Shown here: piece after piece, positions 1-8,737 of the stretch
Numbering within the stretch: the stretch's first letter is position 1
Layout: every line of letters begins with the position of its first letter
Origin: UBA2334 sp964396895
Lineage (GTDB): Bacteria; Pseudomonadota; Gammaproteobacteria; Burkholderiales; Burkholderiaceae_C
Direction: 5' to 3'
Assembly: GCA_964396895.1 (NCBI GenBank)
Contig: CAYNGJ010000020.1
Span: forward strand, 1 to 64,000
DNA length: 64,000 nt
Notes under the pieces: generated by a model
Database searches by the model: none
Seen by the model: the letters and a program-made list of their open reading frames with translations, nothing else
Told to the model about the DNA's origin: nothing
Position numbers and translations under genes: made by a program

Positions 1-1
1 T

Positions 2-343
2 GCCGCCGCTGGGGCTGGTTACCAACGCCGCTTTTTGAATATTTCAGGGCCGACTCAATACGCCAGCGCGGCTCACACGGATGTGTTGGCCCGCCATGGC
101 CTGATTCCCAGCATGAGCCGCAAGGGCAACTGTTGGGACAACGCCGTGACCGAGCGCTTCTTTCTGAATCTCAAAATGGAGCGGGTCTGGCAGCGCCAAT
201 ACGCCAATCAGGGTGAAGCCACCCATGATGTAGCCGACTACATCGTCAACTTTTACAACCCCGTGCGCTTGCATTCCACCTTGGGTTACCTCTCTCCCAA
301 CGTTTTTGAACAGCGCTGCGCTCACCCCCACCTCAGTCAATAA
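2..343 (+). pseudogene. IS3-family transposase (OrfB), C-terminal remnant
   Basis: The reading frame is open from the window edge. From about base 53 it encodes the C-terminal part of an IS3-type DDE transposase: QYASAAH, then MSRKGNCWDNAVTERFF with the catalytic Glu, and LHSTLGYLSP near the end. In intact relatives QYAS is preceded by HSDRG, which supplies the second catalytic Asp. Here the preceding residues are NISGPT, so that Asp is missing. The residues before it (AAAGAGYQRRFL) do not look like transposase. I infer a 5'-truncated, inactive copy that ends at the TAA at 341-343. A TTG at 35 is the first possible start but is unlikely to be used. Confidence 0.75.
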
Positions 344-388
344 CCCAACACCCTATCTTTTTGTCCGAAATCACTTGACCACGACACC

Positions 389-508
389 ATGGCCAGCACC
401 ATCCTGGATCGCCTCATGCACCGCTGCGCGATGCTGGAGTTCGAGGGCAAGAGCTACCGCCTCAAAGAGGCCGCCGCTCGCATCGCCATCACCCCCGTGT
501 CGTCATAA
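389..508 (+). pseudogene. IS21-family IstB ATPase, C-terminal fragment
   Basis: A 39-codon frame runs from the ATG at 389 to the TAA at 506. It encodes a stretch matching the conserved C-terminus of IstB, the ATP-binding helper of IS21 elements (STILDRLMHRCAMLEFEG, then YRLKEAAARIA). The AAA+ core is absent. It lies directly downstream of the IS3 remnant, so two different elements are nested or abutting here. It is non-functional as it stands. Confidence 0.7.
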
Positions 509-524
509 TCTGACCGTCCTGCCT

Positions 525-618
525 GGGGGAATTTGGGGTGGCCAAGGGGGGGGGAATTTGACCTGGCCATCGGGGCCAATGTGGGTAATTTCATGCTGGC
601 TCAGATTTAACCTGGCGG
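525..618. repeat. IS21-like multiple terminal repeats
   Basis: Two imperfect 20-base direct repeats, 525-544 and 550-569, share GGGGGAATTTG and TGGCCA. Weaker copies follow at about 583-600 (GGGTAATTTC with TGGC) and 602-618 (AGATTTAACCTGGC). IS21 elements carry several such terminal transposase-binding repeats, and the IstB tail ends only 17 bases before the first. I therefore read this as the surviving right end of the same element. Confidence 0.5.
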
Positions 619-988
619 CTGTTCGCAGCTACCGAGTGTGAGGAGACGGTGTTGCGTGAAAAGCTCATTTCAGCTGTATCAGATTAAGGCATGCCTGTTG
701 ACAGCCTCTGTGGTTGAGGCCAGCGCACTCCTAACTTGCAGCCCTGTCTCTTTGACGGGTATTGCTACTGACTTTTGAAGACTGCTTTCAGCACAGATTC
801 AATAAAAATGTTCAGAATAGGTGAAAACCCCCGAATGCCGAACGGCATTCTGGATGCAGAATTTCATGCAGCATTCAGAATGAGATGAATCGACGCTGTG
901 ACGGTGAGGCGACTTGTAACTACAAGCCGGAGCGATTGTCGGCCCTTGTTCCATGCGCCACGTAACCCACAGATTGATGGAGACCACC
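619..988. other. Intergenic region upstream of the DUF1302 operon
   Basis: No convincing gene is seen in this stretch. Base composition is lower in GC than the flanking coding DNA around 770-890, which suits a promoter region. The only structured part is the pair of inverted repeats at 833-882, listed separately. Short frames on both strands here lack any recognisable protein signature. Confidence 0.6.
833..882. promoter_or_regulatory. Paired inverted repeats, probable operator of the DUF1302 operon
   Basis: At 833-850 lies a perfect palindrome with 8-base arms (GAATGCCG, AA spacer, CGGCATTC). Overlapping it, CATTCTGGATGC at 846-857 pairs with GCATTCAGAATG at 871-882 with one mismatch. The GCATTC/GAATGC half-site thus recurs several times within 50 bases, about 110 bases before the DUF1302 start. 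This arrangement is typical of a dimeric regulator site. No regulator gene adjoins it, so the cognate protein is unknown. Confidence 0.45.
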
Positions 989-2734
989 ATGAAAAACCGA
1001 CACGCAAGGACGGGGCCCGCTGCGGCCATAGTGCATTTGATCGCCGCAATCGCCGCCATGGCCGCTGCTGGTGGTGTTCAGGCGCGAGAAATCGAAATGG
1101 ACAACCCGGATTTGAAAGTCCGAGCGGACGCCACTATTCGCTACAACCTGGGTGTGCGCACTGAACAGCAGGATTCCCGACTGATGAAGTTTGCGACAAC
1201 CGATGAGGGCAATGCCAAATTCGGGCGCAGTGATATTGTGACCAACCGCCTCGACGGCCTGGGGGAGTTGGATCTGAACTACAAGGGCAAGTTCGGCATC
1301 CGACTGAGTGCGTCCGCTTGGTTTGATCAGGCCTACCGCGACTCATCTGTATCGTCTCCCGCAGGATTTGCAACGTCCTACAACAACAATCGCTACTCCA
1401 ACGAGGTCAATCGCTTCGTTCATGGACCGTCGGGTGAAATTCTGGACGCTTTTGTATGGTCGAATTTTGACCTGGGCGATGTGCCGGTCAACGTCAAGCT
1501 GGGCAAGCACACCGTGGTTTGGGGTGAGGGCATGCTCATCGGCGGGCACGCGATTTCCTACGGCCAATCGCCCATTGACGGTGTAAAAGCCGTGTCCAGC
1601 CCCGGCATTGAGACCAAAGAAGTGTTCATGCCCATCAACCAGTTGACGTTCAAGGCACAGGTCACCGACAAGTTGTCGGTGGCGGGCCAGTACGCCCTCG
1701 ACTGGAAGGCCACGCGCGTACCTTACGCCGGTACCTATCTGATGGGCGCCGACAACGCGCCGGGCGTTGACCGTTTTGCACTGACGCCGTGCACCCCATC
1801 ACTGGGCCCCTACTCCTGCCTCACCATGGCCAACCAGGCCGTGAAAACCTCGGGTGACAAAAATTGGGGCCTGTCGGCTCGCTTGGATGTGGATTCCATC
1901 GAGTCCACGCTCGGCTTCTACTTCCGTCGCTTCAACGATACCAATCCGGAAACCGGCATTCAGTTGACGAGCTTCAACCCGGTTGCGGCGCCGTTCAATG
2001 CGGTGTTGGGCCCCGCACTGCCAGGCACTTTCCGATTTGTCTACCCAGCCGCAACCAAGGTGGTGGGCTTCAGTATTTCCAAGCCGGCAGGCCCGGTAGC
2101 CGTGGGGGCTGAGGTTTCATGGCGCAAAGATGCCCACCTGAACTCGGTTTCCAGCTATACCACAACCAGCACCGGTGCTACGGGTGATACCTTCCACGCT
2201 GTGGTGAATGGCTTGTATTTGTTGCCCAAGACCAGTGTGTGGGATACCGGCTCCATCATCGGGGAACTGGCCTACAGCCAGTTGAACCGGATCAACACCA
2301 ACCAAAACCTGTACCGTGGAGTGGGCTATGCCGGCTGTGTCAAGACGGGCACCAGCGGCGCTGGGGCAAAACCAGGTGATGTGACCGATACCTGCTCGAC
2401 GAAAAGCTACTGGGAAATGGCCGTCCGCTTTACTCCACAGTACTTGGGTGTATTCCCATCCTGGGACTTGGCAGTGCCCATGGCACTCAACTACGGTCTG
2501 AAGGGCACAGCGGCCACCGGCGGCGGTGGTTTTGAGGGGCGCTTGTCTTGGTCGGTTGGCTTGGCCGCCACCTATTCGGGCAAGCATGAGTTCAACCTGA
2601 CTTATGCCGATGCAGCCGTGCCTACCAAGTACAACGCCGCAGGTACTGCGGCCATTGGTGGCAACGCGCTCAACAGTGCAGTGGGAGCCACTGACCGTGG
2701 GCGCCTGCTGTTCACCTACAAGACTTCTTTCTGA
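989..2734 (+). CDS. DUF1302 family outer-membrane protein
   Basis: This 581-residue exported protein belongs to the DUF1302 family, predicted outer-membrane beta-barrel-like proteins of proteobacteria with no settled biochemical role. I chose the ATG at 989: a GGAGA motif precedes it and the product then opens with a textbook signal peptide (MKNRHARTG, a hydrophobic Ala-rich core, cleavage near GVQA). The ATG at 953 would add 12 charged residues before it. The mature part is rich in alternating aromatic and polar strands and ends in Phe (KTSF), as barrel proteins often do. It leads a cluster with DUF1329, a YCF48-like protein and an RND pump, a combination that recurs in catabolic clusters for hydrophobic compounds. 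A surface or export role is inferred. Confidence 0.85.
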   Translation: MKNRHARTGPAAAIVHLIAAIAAMAAAGGVQAREIEMDNPDLKVRADATIRYNLGVRTEQQDSRLMKFATTDEGNAKFGRSDIVTNRLDGLGELDLNYKGKFGIRLSASAWFDQAYRDSSVSSPAGFATSYNNNRYSNEVNRFVHGPSGEILDAFVWSNFDLGDVPVNVKLGKHTVVWGEGMLIGGHAISYGQSPIDGVKAVSSPGIETKEVFMPINQLTFKAQVTDKLSVAGQYALDWKATRVPYAGTYLMGADNAPGVDRFALTPCTPSLGPYSCLTMANQAVKTSGDKNWGLSARLDVDSIESTLGFYFRRFNDTNPETGIQLTSFNPVAAPFNAVLGPALPGTFRFVYPAATKVVGFSISKPAGPVAVGAEVSWRKDAHLNSVSSYTTTSTGATGDTFHAVVNGLYLLPKTSVWDTGSIIGELAYSQLNRINTNQNLYRGVGYAGCVKTGTSGAGAKPGDVTDTCSTKSYWEMAVRFTPQYLGVFPSWDLAVPMALNYGLKGTAATGGGGFEGRLSWSVGLAATYSGKHEFNLTYADAAVPTKYNAAGTAAIGGNALNSAVGATDRGRLLFTYKTSF

Positions 2735-2752
2735 TCGCCAGGAATCACCATC

Positions 2753-4117
2753 ATGAAACTTCAAAAAATCATTTCTTTTGCAGTCTTGGGCCTGGCTGCA
2801 CCGGCATTTGCAGCAGTGTCGGCAGAGGAAGCAAAGCAACTGGGCACCACGTTGACGGAGTTTGGCGCCATCAAGGCCGGCAATTCCGACGGCAGCATTC
2901 CCGCCTACACCGGTGGGTTGACGAAACCACCGGCAGGCTTCAAGGCCGACAGTGGGTTTTGGGTTGATCCTTTCAAGGACGAAAAACCCGTTCTGCGCAT
3001 CGATGGCAAAAACATGGCGCAGCATGCTGCCCTGTTGAGCGATGGGCAGAAGCATTTGTTGTCCAAGTACCCTTCGTACTACATCAATGTGTACCCATCG
3101 CACCGCACCGCCGCCTATCCGAAGAAGGTTTTGGATGCGACTGTGCGCAATGCGACGCTGTGCAAGACCACCAAAGAAGGCCTGGCCATCGACAAAACCT
3201 GCCGAGGCGGTTTGCCATTTCCTATGCCCAAGAACGGCTACGAGGTGATGTGGAACCAGATATTGCGTTACCAGGGCGACACCGCGATCACGACATCGGC
3301 CTCTCGGTCCTGGGTGGTGGACGCGTCGGGCAAGGCGGTGATGACGGCACAGCAAGCAACCTATTCGGACTTCGTGTACTACCAGACTGATGTGGCCGAT
3401 CGCGATACCGACATGGCTTGGCGCGTGTACTCCATCAGCCAGGCGCCCGCTCGCCGGGCTGGCGAGATGACAGGCTTAAACGACTACCTCGACCCTGTAG
3501 CGCGTCCGCGCAAAGCATGGAGTTACACACCCGGGCTGCGTCGCGTGAAGCTGTCCCCCGAGTTTGCGTACGACACACCGGTGGCCAGCATGGGCGGTGT
3601 GACCTTGTTTGACGAGTTGTTCGTGTTCTCCGGAACCATGGACCGCTTTGATTTCAAGCTGGTGGGCAAGAAAGAGATGTACATCCAGTACAACGCGTAC
3701 AAAAATCTGTACGACTGCCCCACCGTCGAAAACGCCTTGTTGCCTTCGCACGTAAATCCGGAGTGCGAGCGTTGGGAAAAGCACCGTGTGTGGGTTGTCG
3801 AGGCCACCCTCAAGGCCGGCCAGCGTCACGCCTATTCCAAACGCACGTACTACTTCGATGAGGACTTGACGGGCGCCGCCAACTACGATGCTTATGACCA
3901 GAGCGGCCAGTTGTACCGGACCCTGTTCCAGGCATCGTCACCCATGTACGACAAGCTGATTCCCTACGCGTCCAAGAACGTGGTGTACGACTTCAACAAG
4001 GGCATGTACGCCTATGTGAACGACGTGATGGTGGGGGGCTACAAAGTACCTTCCACTGTAAGGAGCGAGCGCGAGATGAATCCTGAGGCCATCGTGTCGC
4101 GGGAATCCACACGCTGA
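2753..4117 (+). CDS. DUF1329 family periplasmic protein
   Basis: A 454-residue DUF1329 protein. The N-terminus is a clear signal peptide (MKLQKIISFAVLGLAAPAFA), so the product is periplasmic or attached to the outer membrane. DUF1329 members are related in fold to outer-membrane lipoprotein-sorting-type proteins, and their genes are commonly adjacent to DUF1302, as here, with an 18-base gap. The sequence is rich in Tyr and Trp after residue 150. No catalytic motif is evident. I infer a carrier function between the RND pump and the outer membrane. Confidence 0.85.
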   Translation: MKLQKIISFAVLGLAAPAFAAVSAEEAKQLGTTLTEFGAIKAGNSDGSIPAYTGGLTKPPAGFKADSGFWVDPFKDEKPVLRIDGKNMAQHAALLSDGQKHLLSKYPSYYINVYPSHRTAAYPKKVLDATVRNATLCKTTKEGLAIDKTCRGGLPFPMPKNGYEVMWNQILRYQGDTAITTSASRSWVVDASGKAVMTAQQATYSDFVYYQTDVADRDTDMAWRVYSISQAPARRAGEMTGLNDYLDPVARPRKAWSYTPGLRRVKLSPEFAYDTPVASMGGVTLFDELFVFSGTMDRFDFKLVGKKEMYIQYNAYKNLYDCPTVENALLPSHVNPECERWEKHRVWVVEATLKAGQRHAYSKRTYYFDEDLTGAANYDAYDQSGQLYRTLFQASSPMYDKLIPYASKNVVYDFNKGMYAYVNDVMVGGYKVPSTVRSEREMNPEAIVSRESTR

Positions 4118-4155
4118 GCATTGGTGACGGCCTGTATCAATTGGATTTCCTGACC

Positions 4156-5265
4156 ATGACCCCCCTGCGTGTTGCCCTTTTCAAATTCATCCGGTTGTAC
4201 AGATCGGTACTCTGGGCGATTGGAGGAGGGGTGCTGGTCTTCAGCACTTGCGTGGTTGCCGCGCAGGCAGTCGGGTCTGGTGATCCGCTTGATGTACCCG
4301 CCCGCAAGGTCTTGACCGCGGCACGCGCCAAGGTGAGTGGCGTGGCCAGCCAAGACGGGCGCGTGGTGGCCGTGGGGCCGCGTGGCCTGATTCTGTTGTC
4401 GAACGACGGTGGTCAGACGTGGCAGCAGGTCAGCAGCCCGGTATCTACTGACTTGGCCACTGTCCGGTTCACCGGACCCAACATCGTTTGGGCCGTTGGC
4501 CACGATGCTGTGGTCCTGCGTTCCACCGACGGCGGTGCTTCCTGGCGGCGCATGCTGGATGGACGAGCAGTCCTGGGCCTGATGCGCGAACATGCCAAGG
4601 GGTCGGAAAAGCTGGAGGCCGAGATCGACCGAACGATGCACCAGTCCGCCTCCGCGGACGTCTGGCCAGCGCCGGTGCTCGATATCCATTTTATGGCCGA
4701 TGGCCTGACGGGATACGCCGTGGGCGGTTTCGGTCTGATCCTGCAAACCACCGATGGTGGCGAGCAATGGCGGTCCCTTCAAGGCTCCGCCGACAACAAC
4801 CAGCGTTTTCACCTGTATGCCCTGACGGGCAAGGGCAACGAGGTGTTTGTTGCGGGGGAGCAAGGCCTGGTCATGCGCCTGGATGTGTCCAGTCAGCGCT
4901 TCAAGCGCGTTGACATGCCCTACAACGGCAGCTTCTTTGGTATTGACCGATTGGGTTCCAAGTTGCTGGTGTACGGCCTTCGCGGCAACGCCTATGTGAG
5001 TGCCGACGATGGCACCACCTGGAAAAAGATAGATACCCCACTGGATGGCAATTTTGTAAGCGCCATGGCCCACGGTCGATCGGCTTTGTTGGTGTCCCAG
5101 AGTGGAGAAATCCTGACCGTTGACCTAGATACAGCCCATGCGAAGAAAATCAACACGGCAGCCGGTGCTGAGGTCTATGGGGCAGCCCTGGTCGGACCGG
5201 AGCGCATAGCGCTGGCCCGATTGAACGGAATTGACGTCGTCGCTGTTGTGGCGCCCAGTAAATGA
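4156..5265 (+). CDS. YCF48-like beta-propeller protein with Asp-box repeats
   Basis: A 369-residue protein with an N-terminal hydrophobic segment (about residues 14-35, probable signal peptide or anchor) followed by a beta-propeller. Asp-box motifs of the S-x-D-x-G-x-T-W type occur four times (NDGGQTWQQV, TDGGASWRRM, TDGGEQWRSL, ADDGTTWKKI). They mark YCF48/BNR-type propellers. Proteins of this type often accompany DUF1302, DUF1329 and MMPL genes. The ATG at 4156 is preferred over the TTG at 4141. It presumably acts in the periplasm as an assembly or scaffold factor for the pump; that role is inference. Confidence 0.8.
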   Translation: MTPLRVALFKFIRLYRSVLWAIGGGVLVFSTCVVAAQAVGSGDPLDVPARKVLTAARAKVSGVASQDGRVVAVGPRGLILLSNDGGQTWQQVSSPVSTDLATVRFTGPNIVWAVGHDAVVLRSTDGGASWRRMLDGRAVLGLMREHAKGSEKLEAEIDRTMHQSASADVWPAPVLDIHFMADGLTGYAVGGFGLILQTTDGGEQWRSLQGSADNNQRFHLYALTGKGNEVFVAGEQGLVMRLDVSSQRFKRVDMPYNGSFFGIDRLGSKLLVYGLRGNAYVSADDGTTWKKIDTPLDGNFVSAMAHGRSALLVSQSGEILTVDLDTAHAKKINTAAGAEVYGAALVGPERIALARLNGIDVVAVVAPSK

Positions 5266-5305
5266 AGTAGGTGATTGACTTCAGTCGATCCGCGCGAAAG
5301 TAGTG

Positions 5306-7729
5306 ATGTCCGCACATTCTCAACAACCTGCCATGCCTGTCGTCAGCGACCTGGCCAGCTTTGATCGCCAGTCGGGGAGCCGCCTAGAGCAACTGGTGTT
5401 CAACAACCGGTTGCCCGTGCTGTTGTTCTGTCTGATCGCCACCATTGTTTTGGGCGCTTTTGCGCTGAAATTGGAAGTCAACGCCAGTTTTGAGCGGATG
5501 ATTCCGTCCTCAAGCCCCTACATCCAGAACTACTTTGCTTACCGCAAGGAATTGCCAGGGCTGGGCAACACGGTGCGCATTGTGGTGGAGAACAAAAAGG
5601 GCGATGTCTACGACGCGGCGCACTTGGAAAAGCTGCGCAAGATCAACGACACCCTTTACCTCATACCGGGTGTGGACCGCTCTTGGATGAAGTCGCTCTG
5701 GATGCCTATAGTCCGCTGGCGACAGGTCACGGAAGAGGGCGTAGTCGGCGGACCGGTGATGCCGCCCGATTACAGCGGCTCGCGGGAGTCCATTGCCAAG
5801 CTCAAGGAAAACATCGCACGCTCGGGCATTACCGGCAGCTTGGTGGCCAACGACGCGCGGTCAACCATGATCATTGCGCCGCTGCTGGACCGCCACCCCC
5901 AGACAGGTGAACCTCTGAATTACGGCGAGTTTTCGCGGGCACTTGAGGAGCAGATTCGATCCCTAGAAGACGCAAGCACCGGCGTTCACATCATCGGTTT
6001 CGCCAAAATCGTGGGCGACCTGATCAAAGGTCTTTACGAGGTGATGCTGTTTTTCGGACTTTCGGTTGCGGTTGCCGCGTTGTTTGTCTACATCTACACC
6101 CGGTGTGTGCGCAGCACGTTGTTGCTGGTCAGCGTGGCGGTGGCCGGGGTGGTGTGGTTGCTGGGCCTGATGAGCCTGCTGGGCTACGAACTCGACCCCT
6201 ATTCCATTCTGGTTCCTTTTCTGATTTTTGCCATCGGGCTCTCGCATGGGGCGCAGAAGATGAACGGGATCTTGCAGGATGTGGGAAGGGGCACGCACAA
6301 GTACGTCGCCGCCCGCTACACCTTCAGGCGCTTGTTCATGGCGGGGCTCACTGCTCTTTTGACCAATATTGTGGGTTTCGCTGTGCTGGTGATCATCGAC
6401 ATTCCGGTGATTCGCGATTTGGCATTGACCACCAGCATCGGCATCACGGTATTGATTTTTACCAAGCTGGTGTTGATTCCGGTAACGCTGTCCTACATCG
6501 GGGTGAGCGAGGTGGCGGCAAGGCGGTCGCTGTCCGAAGGGGTGGCGGTCAAGCCGGGTGTGCTTGGGCGCATGTGGAGTGCCTTGGATCGTTTGACGGA
6601 GCGGCGTGCCGCTACCGTGGCCATTGGGGTGGCCGGGGTGGTCACCGTGATCTGCACGGTGGTGATGTTTGACCTCCGCATTGGTGACCTCGACCCCGGT
6701 GCCCCTGAATTGCGCCAGGAATCCCGCTATAACCGGGACAGCGCCTACATTACCGGTCACTACGGTTTGTCGAGCGACCAGTTCGTCGTGATCATGACAA
6801 ACCCCGACGATGGTTGCCGTTTGTATGGCACCCTGCAACTGATGGACCGTCTGGCTCAGGATCTGCGCCAGACGGAAGGCGTGCAAGCCACCACTTCGCT
6901 GGCAGAAACGGCGCGCTTCATCACGGCGGCCTTGAACGAAGGCAGCGGCAAGTGGCTCACCATCAGCCGCGACCAGGGCATCACCAACGCGGCAGTCGGT
7001 GCCGCCATGATCGCGAGTCCCGACATCACCAACACCTCCTGTGCCGTGTCGCCGTTGATTGCTTACCTTGCCGATCACAAGGCCGACACGCTCAATCGCG
7101 TGCTCAAGGTGACCGAGGCCTTTGCTGCCGAGCACAACAGTTCCAACCCCGACGAAGGTCCGCGCTTTTTGTTGGCAGCCGGTTCTGCGGGCATTGAAGC
7201 GGCCACCAACATTGAAGTGGAGCGGGGCATTCTGCTGATGTACCTTGCCGTGTACGGGGCAACGGCGTTGTTGTGTTTGCTGACGTTTCGGAGCATCCGC
7301 GCGACCATCGTCGCCATGATTCCGCTGATCATGACCACCATCATTTGCAAGGCCTTGATGGTGTGGATGGGCATTGGCCTCAAGGTCGCTACCCTGCCGG
7401 TGATCGCTGTGGGTGTGGGTGTGGGTGTGGACTACGCGCTGTACCTGTTGAGTGTGCAGATCGCTATGCAGCGTCGGGGCGCGACGCTGGCCGAAGCCTA
7501 CAGGAAGTCGCTGGACTTCACCGGTCGGGTGGTGGCGCTGGTGGGACTGACCATGGCCGCTGGCGTAATTACTTGGGCTTTCTCCCCGATCAAGTTCCAG
7601 GCGGACATGGGCATTTTGCTGACCTTCATGTTCCTCTGGAACATGGTGGGTGCGCTGGTCCTGATTCCCGCCCTGTCGCATTTTTTGCTCAACCCACAGC
7701 CACAGAAAACGCCTGTTGCTGTCGGTTGA
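5306..7729 (+). CDS. RND superfamily (MMPL-type) transporter
   Basis: An 807-residue inner-membrane pump of the MMPL/HAE3 branch of the RND superfamily. It shows the usual duplicated plan: a first transmembrane helix near residue 38, a large periplasmic loop (about 60-230), a five-helix bundle (about 235-430), a second helix near 460, a second loop, and a final helix bundle (about 640-790). Relatives export lipids, hopanoids or other amphiphiles using the proton gradient. It closes the four-gene envelope module. No separate TolC-like or adaptor gene is present in the window; DUF1302 and DUF1329 may fill those places. GTG at 5303 is an alternative start. Confidence 0.85.
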   Translation: MSAHSQQPAMPVVSDLASFDRQSGSRLEQLVFNNRLPVLLFCLIATIVLGAFALKLEVNASFERMIPSSSPYIQNYFAYRKELPGLGNTVRIVVENKKGDVYDAAHLEKLRKINDTLYLIPGVDRSWMKSLWMPIVRWRQVTEEGVVGGPVMPPDYSGSRESIAKLKENIARSGITGSLVANDARSTMIIAPLLDRHPQTGEPLNYGEFSRALEEQIRSLEDASTGVHIIGFAKIVGDLIKGLYEVMLFFGLSVAVAALFVYIYTRCVRSTLLLVSVAVAGVVWLLGLMSLLGYELDPYSILVPFLIFAIGLSHGAQKMNGILQDVGRGTHKYVAARYTFRRLFMAGLTALLTNIVGFAVLVIIDIPVIRDLALTTSIGITVLIFTKLVLIPVTLSYIGVSEVAARRSLSEGVAVKPGVLGRMWSALDRLTERRAATVAIGVAGVVTVICTVVMFDLRIGDLDPGAPELRQESRYNRDSAYITGHYGLSSDQFVVIMTNPDDGCRLYGTLQLMDRLAQDLRQTEGVQATTSLAETARFITAALNEGSGKWLTISRDQGITNAAVGAAMIASPDITNTSCAVSPLIAYLADHKADTLNRVLKVTEAFAAEHNSSNPDEGPRFLLAAGSAGIEAATNIEVERGILLMYLAVYGATALLCLLTFRSIRATIVAMIPLIMTTIICKALMVWMGIGLKVATLPVIAVGVGVGVDYALYLLSVQIAMQRRGATLAEAYRKSLDFTGRVVALVGLTMAAGVITWAFSPIKFQADMGILLTFMFLWNMVGALVLIPALSHFLLNPQPQKTPVAVG

Positions 7730-7764
7730 ATCTGTCTTGAATCCCCCTTGTTGGAGAACCGCCC

Positions 7765-8730
7765 GTGTTTGATTTGTTGATGAGTGCCGACATGATGCTG
7801 CCCGACCCGGACGGCATGGCAGAGCTGTTGGTGAAGAAGTTGGGGGTCCACGGGCATCCCAATTGGCGCCAGGCGTTCGACGGGCATCCGTACATCGCGC
7901 ATTTCCTGCGGGTTCACAAATCGTTGGCGGTGGCACCGACCCGCATCGAACCCCAATGTCATCTGGATCAGCCCAATCCGGGCGACCCCATGTTTCACGA
8001 CTTCTTGGAGAGCCTCAAGGCTTACCAGGGGCCCCACCGCCCCATGCTGACACACTCAATTGTGCTGGCGGTCCGTGGCGACAAGTTCGACCGTTTGGTG
8101 GAAAAGCTCATGCGTCGTCGCCTTCGGTTTCGGATGGCGCAACGCACACCCGATATGCCCTTTGATCGGCTCTGGCTGGGTGCCACCCCTGAAGACCCTC
8201 ATTACCACCCCTCGGTGGATGGCGGTTTGTGCATTGAGGTCATGCCGCTGGAACCTCTGCAAATGCCAGCAGATACCTTCCAGGTGCCGCCACCTGAGCC
8301 CCGTGATTCCAAGCCGGGGGACATGGTTCGTGTGACGTCGCGCGGGTACATTGTGCGCAACTTGGACGAAACGTTGCGCACCGTCTCCGCCAACCTCGAC
8401 TGGGAGCCCACCGGACCCGTGGAGTCGCTGGGCAGAGAAGGCTACCGCCGGGCGCGCATGGAGTTCACGGTGCCTCACAGCGCCACGCTGGATGTGATCG
8501 AGGCGACCCGTTGGAATGGGGATGCTGGCGTCTACCTCCATTCATGGGGACCCGGTCCGTACTACATCCGCGTTGCCGTGAATGGACTGCAAGCCAAGGC
8601 CGACGATCTGAAAGCTCGCGGTACCCGATTCACTTGGATTGACGAGTGTGAGGCCGTTGGCGGCAAGTCCCTGATCCGTGTTGATCCCGCCGAGCTGCGG
8701 GGTCAATTGTTCGAGTTTGAAGAGTATTGA
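7765..8730 (+). CDS. VOC (glyoxalase/dioxygenase fold)-like protein
   Basis: A 321-residue cytoplasmic protein that appears to contain two vicinal-oxygen-chelate-like modules. The C-terminal half (about 185-320) has the typical layout, beginning SRGYIVRNLDETLRTVSANL and ending with a metal-ligand-like Glu in QLFEFEEY. The N-terminal half (about 35-150) contains several His residues. Family members include ring-cleaving dioxygenases, glyoxalases and epimerases, and I cannot assign a reaction. It starts 36 bases after the pump gene and ends 8 bases before the hydratase, so it belongs to the same transcription unit. Confidence 0.6.
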   Translation: MFDLLMSADMMLPDPDGMAELLVKKLGVHGHPNWRQAFDGHPYIAHFLRVHKSLAVAPTRIEPQCHLDQPNPGDPMFHDFLESLKAYQGPHRPMLTHSIVLAVRGDKFDRLVEKLMRRRLRFRMAQRTPDMPFDRLWLGATPEDPHYHPSVDGGLCIEVMPLEPLQMPADTFQVPPPEPRDSKPGDMVRVTSRGYIVRNLDETLRTVSANLDWEPTGPVESLGREGYRRARMEFTVPHSATLDVIEATRWNGDAGVYLHSWGPGPYYIRVAVNGLQAKADDLKARGTRFTWIDECEAVGGKSLIRVDPAELRGQLFEFEEY

Positions 8731-8737
8731 ACAGGCG

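Noticed and set aside
306..641. A 111-codon frame between the IS remnants
   Set aside because: It starts within the transposase fragment, crosses the IstB tail in another frame and encodes no known motif.
2117..3355. A 412-codon antisense frame across the DUF1302 and DUF1329 genes
   Set aside because: It spans two well-supported genes, lacks homology and has no plausible ribosome-binding site.
5963..7936. A 657-codon open frame antisense to the RND transporter
   Set aside because: Composition is dominated by His, Gln, Arg and Pro repeats with no domain; it is a shadow of the pump gene.
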